Shown: positions 1-9,900, counted from the stretch's first letter. The stretch: 39,950 bases of DNA from Cyanobacteriota bacterium (GCA_025356295.1 JANXUJ010000064.1:1-39950), one strand, 5' to 3'. Made by a program: numbers and translations. The notes: generated by a model not told the origin, from the letters alone.

Positions 1-17
1 CGCCCGCGCAGCGGGCG
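1..17. repeat. Short perfect hairpin at window edge
   Basis: A 7-bp stem (CGCCCGC / GCGGGCG) closes on the triloop GCA. The same stem core with a TTA loop recurs at 22632-22648, so this is probably the right part of a longer intergenic hairpin cut by the window edge. The rest of 1-101 is AT-rich leader of the next gene, with an AGGA ribosome-binding site about 8 bases before its ATG. No other gene is seen here. Confidence 0.55.
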
Positions 18-101
18 ACTCAAACTCTGGTTTTGGTTTTTAACCTTAGCGCTTGCGATATGATCAAAAAGACAAAAAAGCTATAGATATTAGGAAAAAT
101 A

Positions 102-911
102 ATGTTAGACCAAGAAACAAACTGGAAATCATTAGTCCTAGTCGCCATATTAGGGATTTTAGCGGTTATTAGTTTTAACTCATTTGTAATCATCAACCCA
201 GGTGAGGCTGGCGTACTAAGTATCCTTGGGGGAGCAAAAGATGGCGTATTGCTGGAAGGAGTGCATTTTAAGCCGCCTGTGATTTCGCAAGTTGATGTCT
301 ACGACTTGACTGTCCAGAAGTTTGAAGTGCCAGCCCAAAGTTCGACTAAGGACTTGCAACAACTCACCGCCAGTTTTGCAATTAACTTTCGCCTCGATCC
401 GATTGAAGTGGTGACAATTCGCCGGACTCAAGGCACTTTACAAAATATTGTCTCCAAAATCATTGCGCCACAAACTCAAGAATCTTTTAAAGTTGCCGCC
501 GCAAGACGAACTGTAGAAGAAGCGATTACCAAACGTGATGAACTCAAACAAGATTTTGATGAAGCTTTGAGTCAGCGTTTGAGTAAGTATGGGATTATTG
601 TTTTAGATACCAGCGTAGTTGATTTAAACTTCTCAACTGAGTTCTCTAAGGCTGTAGAAGAGAAGCAAATTGCCGAACAACGCGCTCAAAGGGCTGTGTA
701 TATTGCTCGAGAAGCAGAACAAGAAGCCGAAGCAACTATCAATCGCGCTAAGGGGCAAGCGGAAGCACAACGACTTTTGCGCGAAACCTTGACTTCTGAG
801 CTTTTGCAAAAACAAGCGATCGAGAAATGGGATGGCAAGTTTCCGCAAGTTTTAGGAGGAAATGGTGCAGTTCCATTTCTTAATCTGGATATTGCAAAAT
901 CTCAAAAGTAA
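102..911 (+). CDS. Band 7 / SPFH (prohibitin-like) membrane protein
   Basis: 269 residues. One hydrophobic anchor lies at about residues 10-30 (LVLVAILGILAVISF), followed by the start of the SPFH domain (VIINPGEAGVLSILGG), its beta-rich core, and a long charged helix at about 175-235 rich in Glu, Ala, Gln and Arg (KQIAEQRAQRAVYIAREAEQ), typical of the prohibitin oligomerisation coiled coil. The length fits prohibitin-family proteins of cyanobacteria, which form rings at the plasma or thylakoid membrane and are linked to membrane protein quality control; that role is family knowledge, not seen here. AGGA precedes the ATG. It appears monocistronic, with a strong hairpin right after the stop. 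Confidence 0.88.
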   Translation: MLDQETNWKSLVLVAILGILAVISFNSFVIINPGEAGVLSILGGAKDGVLLEGVHFKPPVISQVDVYDLTVQKFEVPAQSSTKDLQQLTASFAINFRLDPIEVVTIRRTQGTLQNIVSKIIAPQTQESFKVAAARRTVEEAITKRDELKQDFDEALSQRLSKYGIIVLDTSVVDLNFSTEFSKAVEEKQIAEQRAQRAVYIAREAEQEAEATINRAKGQAEAQRLLRETLTSELLQKQAIEKWDGKFPQVLGGNGAVPFLNLDIAKSQK

Positions 912-919
912 TCTTAAAA

Positions 920-966
920 CCTATAAGCGTAGGTCACTCGCGCCGTTAGTGACCTACGCTTATAGG
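920..966 (+). terminator. Perfect 19-bp inverted repeat after the Band 7 gene
   Basis: Arms 920-938 and 948-966 pair perfectly around a 9-base loop (CGCGCCGTT). There is no clear T-run after the right arm, so it may act as an mRNA 3'-end stabiliser or bidirectional barrier rather than a classical intrinsic terminator. Confidence 0.6.
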
Positions 967-1000
967 CTTAACTCAAAAATATCAATTATTTCTTAAATCA

Positions 1001-2416
1001 ATGTTTACACAATTACGCATTCAAAATTTTAAGTCATGGGCAGATACAGGTGAGTTTCGGATGGCTCCTTTGACTGGCTTTTTTGGGACAAATAGCTCTG
1101 GGAAAACGGCGATCCTGCAATTTATATTAATGCTTAAGCAAACTGTCGAGTCAAGCGATCGCAATCGGATTTTGCATTTAGGTAGTGATCAATATAGTTA
1201 TGTTGATCTAGGTACTACTTATGATATTAGTCACAGACATCAATTACCTGAAAAGATAAAATTTTCTTTTGAATGGATACCAAGAAATACCCCTGACCAT
1301 ATTGTATACATGATTATGGAAGTTGATTTTAAAGAAAATGGACAAATTGAATTTACACCTAATGAATATACATCATCATTGAAGTTTGAATCGGAAATTA
1401 ATGTTGACAATGATCAAATTAATCTTGAATATTTCAAATATTCCTTTAAGGCAAGTGATAATCAATGGAATCATATTGCAATTAATTCACAGATAGAAAA
1501 TGATGTTGAGACGATTTATAAATTGTCTATAGATGGTAATTTCCTTGAAAATTGGTTGGCATTTGAATATTCTAATTTTTCAAAGTTTATGTACGTTTTT
1601 CATCAACTTGTTAACAACTATAGTGTTCAACAAGTCGCACGAATGCCATCATTATCAGCAATTTCCAATCTAGGAAGTTTAGTGTCTTGTTATACAGGGA
1701 TGTTTGTAAATACTTACTATCTTGCCCCTTTGAGAGAATACCCAAAAAGAACTTACCTTTGGTCTGGTGAAAGCCCTCAAGATGTTGGTAAATACGGAGA
1801 ATTAACAGTTGCTGCGCTTCTTGCTTCACAGAAAAAAGATTTAGAAGTTGAATTGTCAGTAGCTAGAGCTTTACGACAATTGGAATTGATCCACAACTTT
1901 CGAGTAAATAGAATTACACCTAATCGTGGTGATTATGAAATATTGGTACAGAAGTCTCCTAATTCAGCAGAAGTATTAATTACTGATGTTGGTTTTGGAG
2001 TTTCGCAAGTTTTACCAATTTTAGTTTTATGTTACTACGCACCCAAAGGCGCAACCTTAATATTTGAACAACCAGAAATTCATTTACATCCATCAGTTCA
2101 AGCAGGACTCGCCGACATATTTATCGATGTCATTAAAACTCGTAATATTCAAATCATCATCGAGAGCCATAGCGAACACTTGCTAAGGCGATTGCAACGG
2201 CGTATGGCTGAAGAAAAAGATGGATTTACTAATAATGATGCCGCACTTTATTTTTGTAAAATGGATGATCAAGGAGACTCAGAATTAGTATCTCTGGAGA
2301 TTGATACCTACGGCAATATTTGTAACTATCCCAAAGACTTCTTTGGTGATGAAATGGGCGATCTCGCTGCTATGACTGAAGCTGCGATCAATCGTCAGAT
2401 GAATTTTGGAGCCTGA
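1001..2416 (+). CDS. AAA-family ATPase with DUF3696 C-terminus
   Basis: 471 residues. The N-terminus reads as an ABC/SMC-like ATPase (LRIQNFKSWADTGEF). The Walker A motif GTNSSGKT is at residues 29-36. The Walker B region FEQPEIHLHP is near residues 354-363, followed by an ESHSEHLLRRLQRR segment that supplies the switch histidine of OLD/RecF-like ATPases. The last 60 residues (NYPKDFFGDEMGD) look like DUF3696. The middle (about 1240-1740) is visibly more AT-rich than neighbouring genes and poor in GCGATCGC sites, which hints at acquired DNA. Two bases separate its stop from the next ATG, so it is co-transcribed with a PIN-like gene. ATPase-nuclease pairs of this shape are common in defence islands; the defence role is inference. 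Confidence 0.85.
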   Translation: MFTQLRIQNFKSWADTGEFRMAPLTGFFGTNSSGKTAILQFILMLKQTVESSDRNRILHLGSDQYSYVDLGTTYDISHRHQLPEKIKFSFEWIPRNTPDHIVYMIMEVDFKENGQIEFTPNEYTSSLKFESEINVDNDQINLEYFKYSFKASDNQWNHIAINSQIENDVETIYKLSIDGNFLENWLAFEYSNFSKFMYVFHQLVNNYSVQQVARMPSLSAISNLGSLVSCYTGMFVNTYYLAPLREYPKRTYLWSGESPQDVGKYGELTVAALLASQKKDLEVELSVARALRQLELIHNFRVNRITPNRGDYEILVQKSPNSAEVLITDVGFGVSQVLPILVLCYYAPKGATLIFEQPEIHLHPSVQAGLADIFIDVIKTRNIQIIIESHSEHLLRRLQRRMAEEKDGFTNNDAALYFCKMDDQGDSELVSLEIDTYGNICNYPKDFFGDEMGDLAAMTEAAINRQMNFGA

Positions 2417-2418
2417 GA

Positions 2419-2901
2419 ATGTATCATATTGTCGATACTAACGTTCTGCTTGTCGCTAGTAAAAAAGCACCTCAAGCATCTCTTAGCTGTATACTTGCTT
2501 GTATCAAATATCTCCAAAGCCTTAAAGAATCTGGAATTCTAGTAATTGATAGTAATCGGCTTATCATTCGTGAATATGAGAACAAAAATTCTCACAGTGG
2601 ACAACCTGGTGTTGGTGACGCATTTCTCAAATGGGTTTTGATGCATCAAGCCACTGACCGCTGCGAACAAGTCCCTATTACGCAAATTGCTGAAAATGAT
2701 TTTGCTGAGTTTCCCCGATCGCTTGACCTTGCAAAATTCGATCCATCCGATCGCAAATTTGTCGCCGTTTCTCTTACTCATCCTGCTAAACCAGTGATCG
2801 CTAATGCCGTTGATTCTGATTGGCGAAATTATGAACAAGTCCTTAAAGAGCATAGAGTTGAACTCAACTTTCTTTGTCCAGAGTTACAAAGCAAGTTATA
2901 G
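2419..2901 (+). CDS. PIN-like putative nuclease paired with the ATPase
   Basis: 160 residues. The start MYHIVDTNVLLVA matches the first strand of PIN-domain ribonucleases, with Asp6 and Asn8 in the usual metal-site positions. A later FDPSDRKFVAVS segment (Asp108, Asp111) and NAVDSDW (about residues 130-136) supply further acidic residues in PIN order. It follows the DUF3696 ATPase by two bases and is closed by a terminator, so the two form a closed cassette. It is not next to a small antitoxin gene, so it does not look like a VapBC toxin. Target and trigger are unknown. Confidence 0.7.
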   Translation: MYHIVDTNVLLVASKKAPQASLSCILACIKYLQSLKESGILVIDSNRLIIREYENKNSHSGQPGVGDAFLKWVLMHQATDRCEQVPITQIAENDFAEFPRSLDLAKFDPSDRKFVAVSLTHPAKPVIANAVDSDWRNYEQVLKEHRVELNFLCPELQSKL

Positions 2902-2918
2902 AATTTAAAATATCGCGC

Positions 2919-2964
2919 TAGAGTAAAGAGGCGTGCATTATGCGCCTTCTACTCTATATTTTTT
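2919..2964 (+). terminator. Intrinsic terminator of the ATPase/PIN cassette
   Basis: An imperfect stem (TAGAGTA..GGCG against CGCC..TACTCTA) spans 2919-2956 and is followed by TATATTTTTT. The hairpin covers the first in-frame ATG (2940) of the following gene, which argues that translation of that gene starts further on, at 2973. Confidence 0.65.
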
Positions 2965-2972
2965 GCAGAGCT

Positions 2973-5303
2973 ATGGATACGATTCAGCAGTCAGAGCCAC
3001 AATCAAAGGTTAGTGCATTTGATAAATTGCGAAAAGCTGCAACATTTACGATCGCGGGAGTTGAAGATTCAATTCCGTTGCGATCGCTGGTGCAAGTTTT
3101 TGTATTTATTAGCATTGGGGCGATGGATTCGGTTGCGAACTTAAATAATAGTAGCTGGGCGATTCCGCTCAGTGCGATCGCCGCAGTCTGGGCATGGTAT
3201 GCGCGGCGTAAACGGAATGTGATCGTCAAGTTGTTTATTGCGATCGCGATGATTGCCACATTAGTAATATTTCTAAATGACATTGCGCGTCAAACTGAAG
3301 AAACACGGCTATTGCTGGCGAGATTGTTGATCCAGTTACAGGTTTTACATAGCTTTGACTTGCCACGCCGCAAGGATTTGGGCTATTCGATTGTGATTGG
3401 ACTGATTTTAATGTCTCTAGCAGCGACTTTGAGCCAAACAATGCTGTTTGCGCTATGGCTAATTGCCTTTTTGCTAGTGGGGATTCCGATTTTACTGCTC
3501 GATCATCGCTCACGTTTAGGTGTGCAGACAGTTAGCTTTCAGCCTAAAAAAATGGGGATATCGCTATTGCCTCTGTCAGGATTAATGGCGATCGTGTTGG
3601 TATTGGGATTGACGATTTTTGCTTTTTTGCCACGTTTACCTGGATTTCAGCTACGCAACTTTCCAGTCAGTGTCAATCTGGCGGTACAAAGACAACTGCC
3701 TAAGGGCGATATTTTGACGCGGCAGCAGCAAAATCAACAAAAGCAATCGAGAACTAATGGCACGGGTGCAAATGGAACGGGGAGAACAGGTGGCAATAAC
3801 GACCAAGAAACACTGCCGCCATTGTTTGCACCTGAGATTGATACGGCTTCGGCTGGCGCAAATCAACTGAATAAGCGTAAGCCTGAGTTGGTAATGCGAG
3901 TGCGATCGCAAGCTGAGCTATTTTGGCGAGTGATGTCCTATGACGAATTTACAGGCAAGGGATGGCGGATATCTCGCAATGATCCTAAGCAAATTCGCAC
4001 CATTAAGCGTAATCCAATTAATTACGAATTTTTCTTGCCGAGTCCTGCTTATGGGTTTACTGGCTCGAAGACGCTCTCGAACAAATTGATTAAGTCAGTA
4101 GCAAGTCAAGAAGTTGTGCAAACTTATACGATTACATCCCCAAATTTTCCTAATCTTGTCCCTGCTGCGGCTGTCCCGAATCGGATATTTTTTCCTAGCG
4201 AGGAATTGGATATTGACCAAGAAGGGATGATTCGCGCCCCAGGACCTCTGCCCGAAGACTTAACCTATACAGTGATTTCTGAAGTGGTTGAACGCAATCC
4301 GCAGCAACTGCGGCAGATACCTAATGAGTATCCGCGCGTAATTCGCGATTATTATCTGCAAGTCCCTGCTAATCTGTCGCCTCAAGTCCGCGATATGGCG
4401 CTGAATTTTTTGGCAAATGCGAAAAACCAAGATGGTCAAGCGATCGCTCTAGATAATACCTATGATCGCGTAGTGCAGATCGCGCAAAGCCTTAAGCAAA
4501 ACTATGCTGTAAAAAATCTTAAGTTTGATCTAGCTAATGGCGACCTTGTATCGCAATTTGTCGAGCAGGGTGGTGGTGAGGAGAGTCATTTTGTCTCGAC
4601 TATGGCGGTGATGTTGCGATCGCTTGGCATTCCCACTCGCTATGTGGTCGGCTTTTCACCTGGGAAATTTAATCCATTTACAGGACTATATGAAGTCCAA
4701 AATATTGATACCCAGTCAGTGGTCGAGGTTTACTTCCCTGTCTATGGTTGGCTTGCCTTTGATCCTGTCCCTAACCGTCCGCTATTTCCGTCATCAATCA
4801 ATAGCGATCGCACCTTTGGTGTGCTTCAAACTTTTTGGAATTGGCTTGCTAATCTTTTACCAAGCCCTGTCGCAAATTTCTTTAGGGCAGTGTTTGGCAG
4901 TATCGGTAAATTTTTAGGTGGTGTAATTACTTGGCTGGTCGAAATGGGTTGGGTGGGAGTTGCCTTTGGTTTAGCGATCGCCTTTACGGTTGGGTTAGGT
5001 GGCTGGGCTTTGTGGCAATTTATGATCTGGTGGTGGCAATTACGCCGTTTACAAAAGATGCCTATCCCTCAGCGCACTTATCAACAAATGTTGCAATGGC
5101 TATCTGAGCAAGGCAACCCCAAAGCACCTCACCAAACCCCTCAAGAATATGCGGCATGTCTATGCGATCGCGTCTCTGCTCAACAAGCCTATGCGATCGC
5201 GCAAATTACGCAGATATATCAAGACTGGCGCTATGGAAATACTCTGGGCGATCGCACTTCAGAACTAAAGATGTTACTAAGCCGTCTGAAAGCCAAAATA
5301 TAA
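2973..5303 (+). CDS. TgpA-type transglutaminase-like membrane protein, catalytic residues replaced
   Basis: 776 residues from ATG 2973. The upstream ATG at 2940 lies inside a terminator hairpin and is less likely. Residue numbers below count from 2940. The N-terminal third has several membrane helices (DUF3488/TgpA_N type), then a periplasmic part, the transglutaminase-like core, another membrane helix near 670-690, and a cytoplasmic DUF4129-like tail (HQTPQEYAACLCDRV). In the core, the family Cys site (GYCEHF) reads GEESHF with Glu at 548, and the His site (DAHAWVEVYF) reads DTQSVVEVYF with Gln at 592; the FDP aspartate remains near 609. The enzyme core is therefore probably inactive. Cyanobacterial relatives as I recall them also lack the Cys, so this may be a lineage-wide pseudoenzyme. 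Confidence 0.85.
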   Translation: MDTIQQSEPQSKVSAFDKLRKAATFTIAGVEDSIPLRSLVQVFVFISIGAMDSVANLNNSSWAIPLSAIAAVWAWYARRKRNVIVKLFIAIAMIATLVIFLNDIARQTEETRLLLARLLIQLQVLHSFDLPRRKDLGYSIVIGLILMSLAATLSQTMLFALWLIAFLLVGIPILLLDHRSRLGVQTVSFQPKKMGISLLPLSGLMAIVLVLGLTIFAFLPRLPGFQLRNFPVSVNLAVQRQLPKGDILTRQQQNQQKQSRTNGTGANGTGRTGGNNDQETLPPLFAPEIDTASAGANQLNKRKPELVMRVRSQAELFWRVMSYDEFTGKGWRISRNDPKQIRTIKRNPINYEFFLPSPAYGFTGSKTLSNKLIKSVASQEVVQTYTITSPNFPNLVPAAAVPNRIFFPSEELDIDQEGMIRAPGPLPEDLTYTVISEVVERNPQQLRQIPNEYPRVIRDYYLQVPANLSPQVRDMALNFLANAKNQDGQAIALDNTYDRVVQIAQSLKQNYAVKNLKFDLANGDLVSQFVEQGGGEESHFVSTMAVMLRSLGIPTRYVVGFSPGKFNPFTGLYEVQNIDTQSVVEVYFPVYGWLAFDPVPNRPLFPSSINSDRTFGVLQTFWNWLANLLPSPVANFFRAVFGSIGKFLGGVITWLVEMGWVGVAFGLAIAFTVGLGGWALWQFMIWWWQLRRLQKMPIPQRTYQQMLQWLSEQGNPKAPHQTPQEYAACLCDRVSAQQAYAIAQITQIYQDWRYGNTLGDRTSELKMLLSRLKAKI

Positions 5304-5355
5304 AGTTTAAAAGCTTACATTTCTCGCGCAGCGAGAAATGTAAGCTTTTAAACTT
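5303..5355 (+). terminator. Perfect 25-bp stem hairpin with GCA triloop
   Basis: Arms 5303-5327 and 5331-5355 are perfectly complementary around the three-base loop GCA. The left arm begins at the last base of the preceding stop codon. The apex reads GC-GCA-GC, one of the recurrent GC-NNA-GC apices of this window. Confidence 0.7.
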
Positions 5356-5455
5356 GATGATTAAATGTGTATTTATAGGTTTTATTACAAAACATTGGCT
5401 GATTCACCGCTTTTGGTAGACTAGATCGCGAATATATTAATTCCCTATTTTAATC

Positions 5456-5941
5456 ATGAGTGTAGTTAGTCAAGTTTTAGAAAGAGCCGACGAAGAACTT
5501 CGTTACCCCACTGTCTCCGAGTTGCAAAGTGTGCAGAACTTTCTCTCCACTGGGACACAAAGAGTGCGGATTGCCACAGTCTTGGCTGAAAGCGAAGATA
5601 AAATCGTCAAAAAAGCCACCGAAGAACTATTTAGAATCCATCCTGACTACATCGCCCCTGGTGGCAATGCCTATGGTCAGAGACAACGCAGTCAATGCCT
5701 GAGAGACTTCACATGGTACATCCGCCTCACCACTTATGGAGTCTTGGCAGGTGACAAAGACCCGATCGAAAAAATCGGTATCATCGGTGTGCGTGAAATG
5801 TATAACTCTCTCGGAGTTCCTCTAGTTGGTATGGCTGATGCTGTACGTTGCCTCAAAAATGCTTCTTTGGCGTTGCTGAGCAAAGAAGATGCAAATACCA
5901 CCGAGCCTTATTTTGATTACATCATTCAGGCGATGTCCTAA
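5456..5941 (+). CDS. apcD: Allophycocyanin alpha-B subunit (phycobilisome terminal emitter)
   Basis: 161 residues, the usual length. The sequence matches ApcD end to end ([18 protein letters not shown] at the start, [10 protein letters not shown] at the end). The bilin-attachment cysteine is Cys81 in [16 protein letters not shown]. ApcD sits in the phycobilisome core and passes energy to photosystem I and II; it also affects state transitions (established for the family). It is a single gene between a hairpin and a convergent gene, as apcD usually is, apart from the apcABC operon. The sequence looks like the ordinary white-light ApcD, not one of the far-red paralogues; this was judged from memory. 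Confidence 0.93.
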   Translation: MSVVSQVLERADEELRYPTVSELQSVQNFLSTGTQRVRIATVLAESEDKIVKKATEELFRIHPDYIAPGGNAYGQRQRSQCLRDFTWYIRLTTYGVLAGDKDPIEKIGIIGVREMYNSLGVPLVGMADAVRCLKNASLALLSKEDANTTEPYFDYIIQAMS

Positions 5942-5955
5942 TCCTAAATTGATGT

Positions 5956-6000
5956 TTTTGTGATATTCAAGTTGCCTTTGACAACTTGAATATTACAAAA
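5956..6000. terminator. 19-bp near-perfect inverted repeat after apcD
   Basis: Arms 5956-5974 and 5982-6000 pair with one G-T position around the loop CCTTTGA. It lies between convergent apcD and the DUF2887 gene and could end transcription from both sides. There is no T-run after the right arm. Confidence 0.55.
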
Positions 6001-6034
6001 GAAAAGTATCCTAATTAAATTTTTAACTAAACAC

Positions 6035-6991
6035 TTAGCGATTTCGCAGCCAATCATTCAGATCGGCGATCGCTTCAATATCGAAGATCGCTTCGGCAAG
6101 ATTTTCTAACTCCACTACAGATAGTTTAGAAATCCGATTTTTTAAGCGGGGGGGTAACTGACCAAACTTGCGAGTTAATTGGCGCAATAACATCGCAATC
6201 TGTCTCTGCAAACCTAGCTGTAAGCCTTTCTGCTCACCTAGCTGTAAACCTCTTTGCTCACCTAGCTGCAAACCTTTTTGCTCACCTAGCTGTAAACCTC
6301 TTTGCTCACCTAGCTGTAAACCTCTTTGCTCACCTAGCTGTAAACCTTCTTGCATCGCTTCTTGGTAAACGCGAGTTTTTTTTAAATCGCTATGTGTAAA
6401 CATGGACTCAATCTCCTGACGACTTAATCTGGGAAACTTGTATACCAATACCGCCTCTATAAATTCTACTACCTGATCTCTTAAATTTGTATCGGGTTCT
6501 TGATCGAATCTGCGGGCGAGAGTTTGGGCAAGTTTGGGTGCTTTTGTTTCTGAGGCTAAAATTAGTTGCACGATCGCAATACCCAGTGAATTGGTTTCTT
6601 GTTGCCAATCTTCTAGATACACGCGTTTAATCCGACCCAAGTCAATTAACTCTTGCCAGTGTTTAGTAAGCTCAGGTTCACAATTGTGTCTTGCGAATAT
6701 GGCTACTGCTTGCCAATCTTGAGTGGGGCGATATTGATTGAGATACAGATATAGCTCTGATAAGAACTCCCAGTAAAAATCTTCTTTCGGCTGAAATTGT
6801 ACTTCTATCAAAAAGATTGGCTTGTCATTACTTGACGGCATGAAAATACCATCAAACCGAAATGCTTTCTCTTTGATCTCCACTGAGCTAAATTGATAGC
6901 CTTCTGCCTCTACAATGGGAAGATCGATTAACTCGAACAGGAGTGAATGAAATGATTGAAATAGTTGATAAAATAATGTGTCTGTTTTCAT
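6035..6991 (-). CDS. DUF2887 (Rpn/PD-(D/E)XK-like) protein with DUF4351 tail
   Basis: 318 residues. The N-terminal half (residues 1-130, with FRFDGIFMP and PIFLIEVQFQPKEDFYWEF) matches the DUF2887 branch of Rpn-like, PD-(D/E)XK-fold proteins; D and ExQ take the place of the nuclease metal residues. Residues about 213-262 are six tandem copies of GLQLGEQ(R/K). The C-terminus (LLRQLTRKFGQLPPRLKNRI) fits DUF4351. Such proteins are abundant in cyanobacteria and are annotated as putative transposases or recombination-promoting nucleases; activity is not established here. Its ATG begins on the base next to the stop codon of the histidine kinase gene upstream, so the two are probably co-transcribed. 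Confidence 0.85.
   Translation of the reverse strand: MKTDTLFYQLFQSFHSLLFELIDLPIVEAEGYQFSSVEIKEKAFRFDGIFMPSSNDKPIFLIEVQFQPKEDFYWEFLSELYLYLNQYRPTQDWQAVAIFARHNCEPELTKHWQELIDLGRIKRVYLEDWQQETNSLGIAIVQLILASETKAPKLAQTLARRFDQEPDTNLRDQVVEFIEAVLVYKFPRLSRQEIESMFTHSDLKKTRVYQEAMQEGLQLGEQRGLQLGEQRGLQLGEQKGLQLGEQRGLQLGEQKGLQLGLQRQIAMLLRQLTRKFGQLPPRLKNRISKLSVVELENLAEAIFDIEAIADLNDWLRNR
6213..6356 (-). repeat. Six-copy 24-bp in-frame tandem repeat
   Basis: The octamer CCTAGCTG recurs exactly every 24 bases on the plus strand, at 6213, 6237, 6261, 6285, 6309 and 6333, with few changes between units. The period is a multiple of three and encodes the octapeptide GLQLGEQ(R/K) in the DUF2887 protein. Copy number can change by slippage without breaking the frame. 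Confidence 0.9.
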
Positions 6992-9900
6992 CTAAAGTTC
7001 TTGCAAAAAGCTGGTTAAGAATTCTCGAATCTGTTTGATTTGGAAGCCATGCGCGTAATCTAGAATTTGACTAGCAAAGGGGCTAAACGCGCGATCGCTT
7101 TCTTGCAAAAGAATGACTTCATCTTGGATAGCAAGTATGTCACCCATGCGTGCTAGTTGGATTAACTTCTCTAAGATGCAGTTTGATGGAGATATCATCG
7201 GTTGGGCGATCGCCATGATATCTCTATTAAAAATATTGTTTGCGATCTGTAAATCTTCATATTGCCATTCTAAATTGAGAAGCGATCGCATTGTATAAAA
7301 CAAAGTGTCAGGCTCAATCGGTTTAGCGATGAAAGCATTGCAGCCAACTTCGAGACTAAGATGGCGATCTTGATGGAAGGCACTTGCCGAAACCATGATG
7401 ATCGCTGTTTTTTGGAACATCGGTAATTGCCGTAACTGCTTGGTGGTTTCATGTCCATCTAAGTGTGGCATCACCATATCTAACAAAATTAAATCGGGAT
7501 CAAATATTTTAGCTTGAGTAAGGCAATCCTCACCATTGATCGCTTCGGCAACGATGAAACCAAGAGGAGTAAGCAAATCGCTTAGCACCATCCGATTCTC
7601 AATCTTGTCATCGACAATCAAAATTTTGCGGCGATCGCCTAAATAACCTGCGATCGTGCGACTATCTGTAGGTAAACTATGATTAAGAACTTCAGTTAGT
7701 TCAATCTCAAACCAAAAAGTACTACCTTGATTTAAAGTGCTTGTGACTTGCAGTTGTCCACCCATCATCTCCACGATTTTTTGACAAATCGGCAAACCTA
7801 AACCTGTACCCGAATAACGGCGAGCGCGATCGCCAACCTGTTGAAACGGCAAAAATATATCTTCCAATTTGTCAGGATCAATTCCCACGCCTGTATCTGC
7901 GATCGCAAATCGAACTTTATAGCTTTTAGTTAACTTGCAGGGCAGGGCGCTGACGCTTAGAGAGACATTACCGCGATCGGTAAATTTAACCGCATTCCCA
8001 AATAGATTGATGAGTACTTGGCGCAAGCGTTTTTCATCGCCATACATAGTGGTGGGTAAGCTGGTAAGTGGTTGATAGACTAACTGCACATCCTTGTCGC
8101 TTACTTGTAACCGAAACATATCGGTAATGCTTTGTAATAATTTAGGAAGCTCAAATTCATTAGGATTGAGTTCTAGTTTTTTAGCCTCGATTTTAGAAAG
8201 ATCAAGAATGTCGTTAAGCAAAGTCAGTAGATGTTCACCACTACGCTGAATAATCTCTAAGCCTTCGCGATGCTTTTGAGGATCATAACTCCGTTTCAGG
8301 ATTTGAGCATAGCCGAGAATGCCATTTAGAGGAGTGCGTAACTCATGGCTCATATTCGCCAGGAATTCGCTCTTAGCACGGTTTGCCATATCCGCGACTT
8401 CTTTCGCTGACTGCAATTCTTTTTCAGCAAGTTTGCGATCGCTAATATCTTTAATGGCACAGATTGCAAAAACTTGACCATTAAGCTCAATAGATTCAGA
8501 AGAAACTAGGCTCGTGATTTCTTTTCCAGACTTAGTCATAAATCTTACTTCAAAATTGGAAACTCTTCCCTCCAGTTCGATAATCGCTAACATGTGATCG
8601 CGCTCTTCTAAATCAACCCATAGATTCAAATCTGTCGGATTTGTACCGATCGCTTCTTCACGGCTATAGCCTGTGATCTCTGTCCACTTGTCATTGACAT
8701 CAACATGCTTGCGGGTCTCAGTACAGATCAAAGCCATCCCGTCAGGACTAGAACGAAAAGCCTTAGCAAATTTTTCTTCTGATTCTCGCAAAGCCGCTTC
8801 GGTAAACTCATGTTCGAGAATCTCTTGTTGTAATGCTTGAGTGCGTTCGTCCACTTTCTGCATCAATAGGTGCGAATATTCTTCTAGCCTTGTGTGCGAT
8901 TTTTGCATTTGACGGCTCATTTGATTAAATGAACTTGCTAAAATGGCTAGCTCTTTGACTAAACAAGAATGTTCAACTTTTTGATCAAGATTTCCTGCGG
9001 CGATCGCTTGACTGGCGAGACTTAATTGCGCGATCGGACGACTAATCCGCCGTGCTGCCATAATTCCAAATATAGTGACCAAACCCAGCGCTAACAAGCA
9101 CAGCAAGATCGTAGAACGGGTATTGTCCATAATTTGCGACATAAAGTCAGAAGCTGGCACTACGATCACGATCCGCCAACGCAATCCGTAAGTATCACTA
9201 AGTTTACTGACTTGCAGAAAGTATGGCTCACCCCGAAAAATGATCACCGATTGCTGAACTTGATTGCTACTTTGATCGCTGCTTTGATTTGGCTCATCTT
9301 TTAAACGCGCCGCCACAGTGCGAGTCAACTCATCTTGACTTTGAGTTGCCAAGATTCGCTCAGACTTATTGTCTAATCTAGATATAGATACATCCAGATT
9401 AGAAGTCGCGACTAGCTTGCCCGATGGTTCGACAATGAATGTCTGTCCGCGATCGCTTACTTTAGTTTTCTGCAAAAAAAGATTGATATCTCCCAGCAAA
9501 ATCGACACCCCCAACACCCCATCTACCTCTCGATTAGAAGTATACAAAGGCTTAATCGCGGTGATCGCTGGTTCCCCCGTGATCAGGTCTGTATAAACTT
9601 CACTCCATGTATCTTGTTTAGCTTTGCTCATTGTCTGATACCAAGGGCGATCGCTTAGTTCAAAACCTTTTTTAGGTAAGAGAATCGTCTGTAGTCGACC
9701 GCTCTCATCGGTCATATAAGTCGTGGTAGAGTTCTCCACAGCCAATTTATTTTGAATACGCCGCGCCCCAATATATTGACCTGATATAGTCGCCATATAG
9801 ATATTACTAATCTGCGGAAAGCTCTGCAATTGCTTCCAGAAATGCTTTTGAGCATTCTGTTCATCAGCAAAATTTATTTGTCCTAAATCAATACTATGAG

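Noticed and set aside
2940..2972. Start of the transglutaminase-like gene at 2940
   Set aside because: Those codons lie inside the terminator hairpin and T-run of the previous cassette; ATG 2973 is better placed.
6213..6356. Possible CRISPR array
   Set aside because: Units are contiguous 24-mers without spacers and in frame inside a protein gene.
6168..6368. Cys-rich plus-strand frame with repeated CKPxCSPS units, looking like a metal-binding peptide
   Set aside because: It is the complementary-strand shadow of the 24-bp repeat in the DUF2887 gene; it has no start signals of its own.
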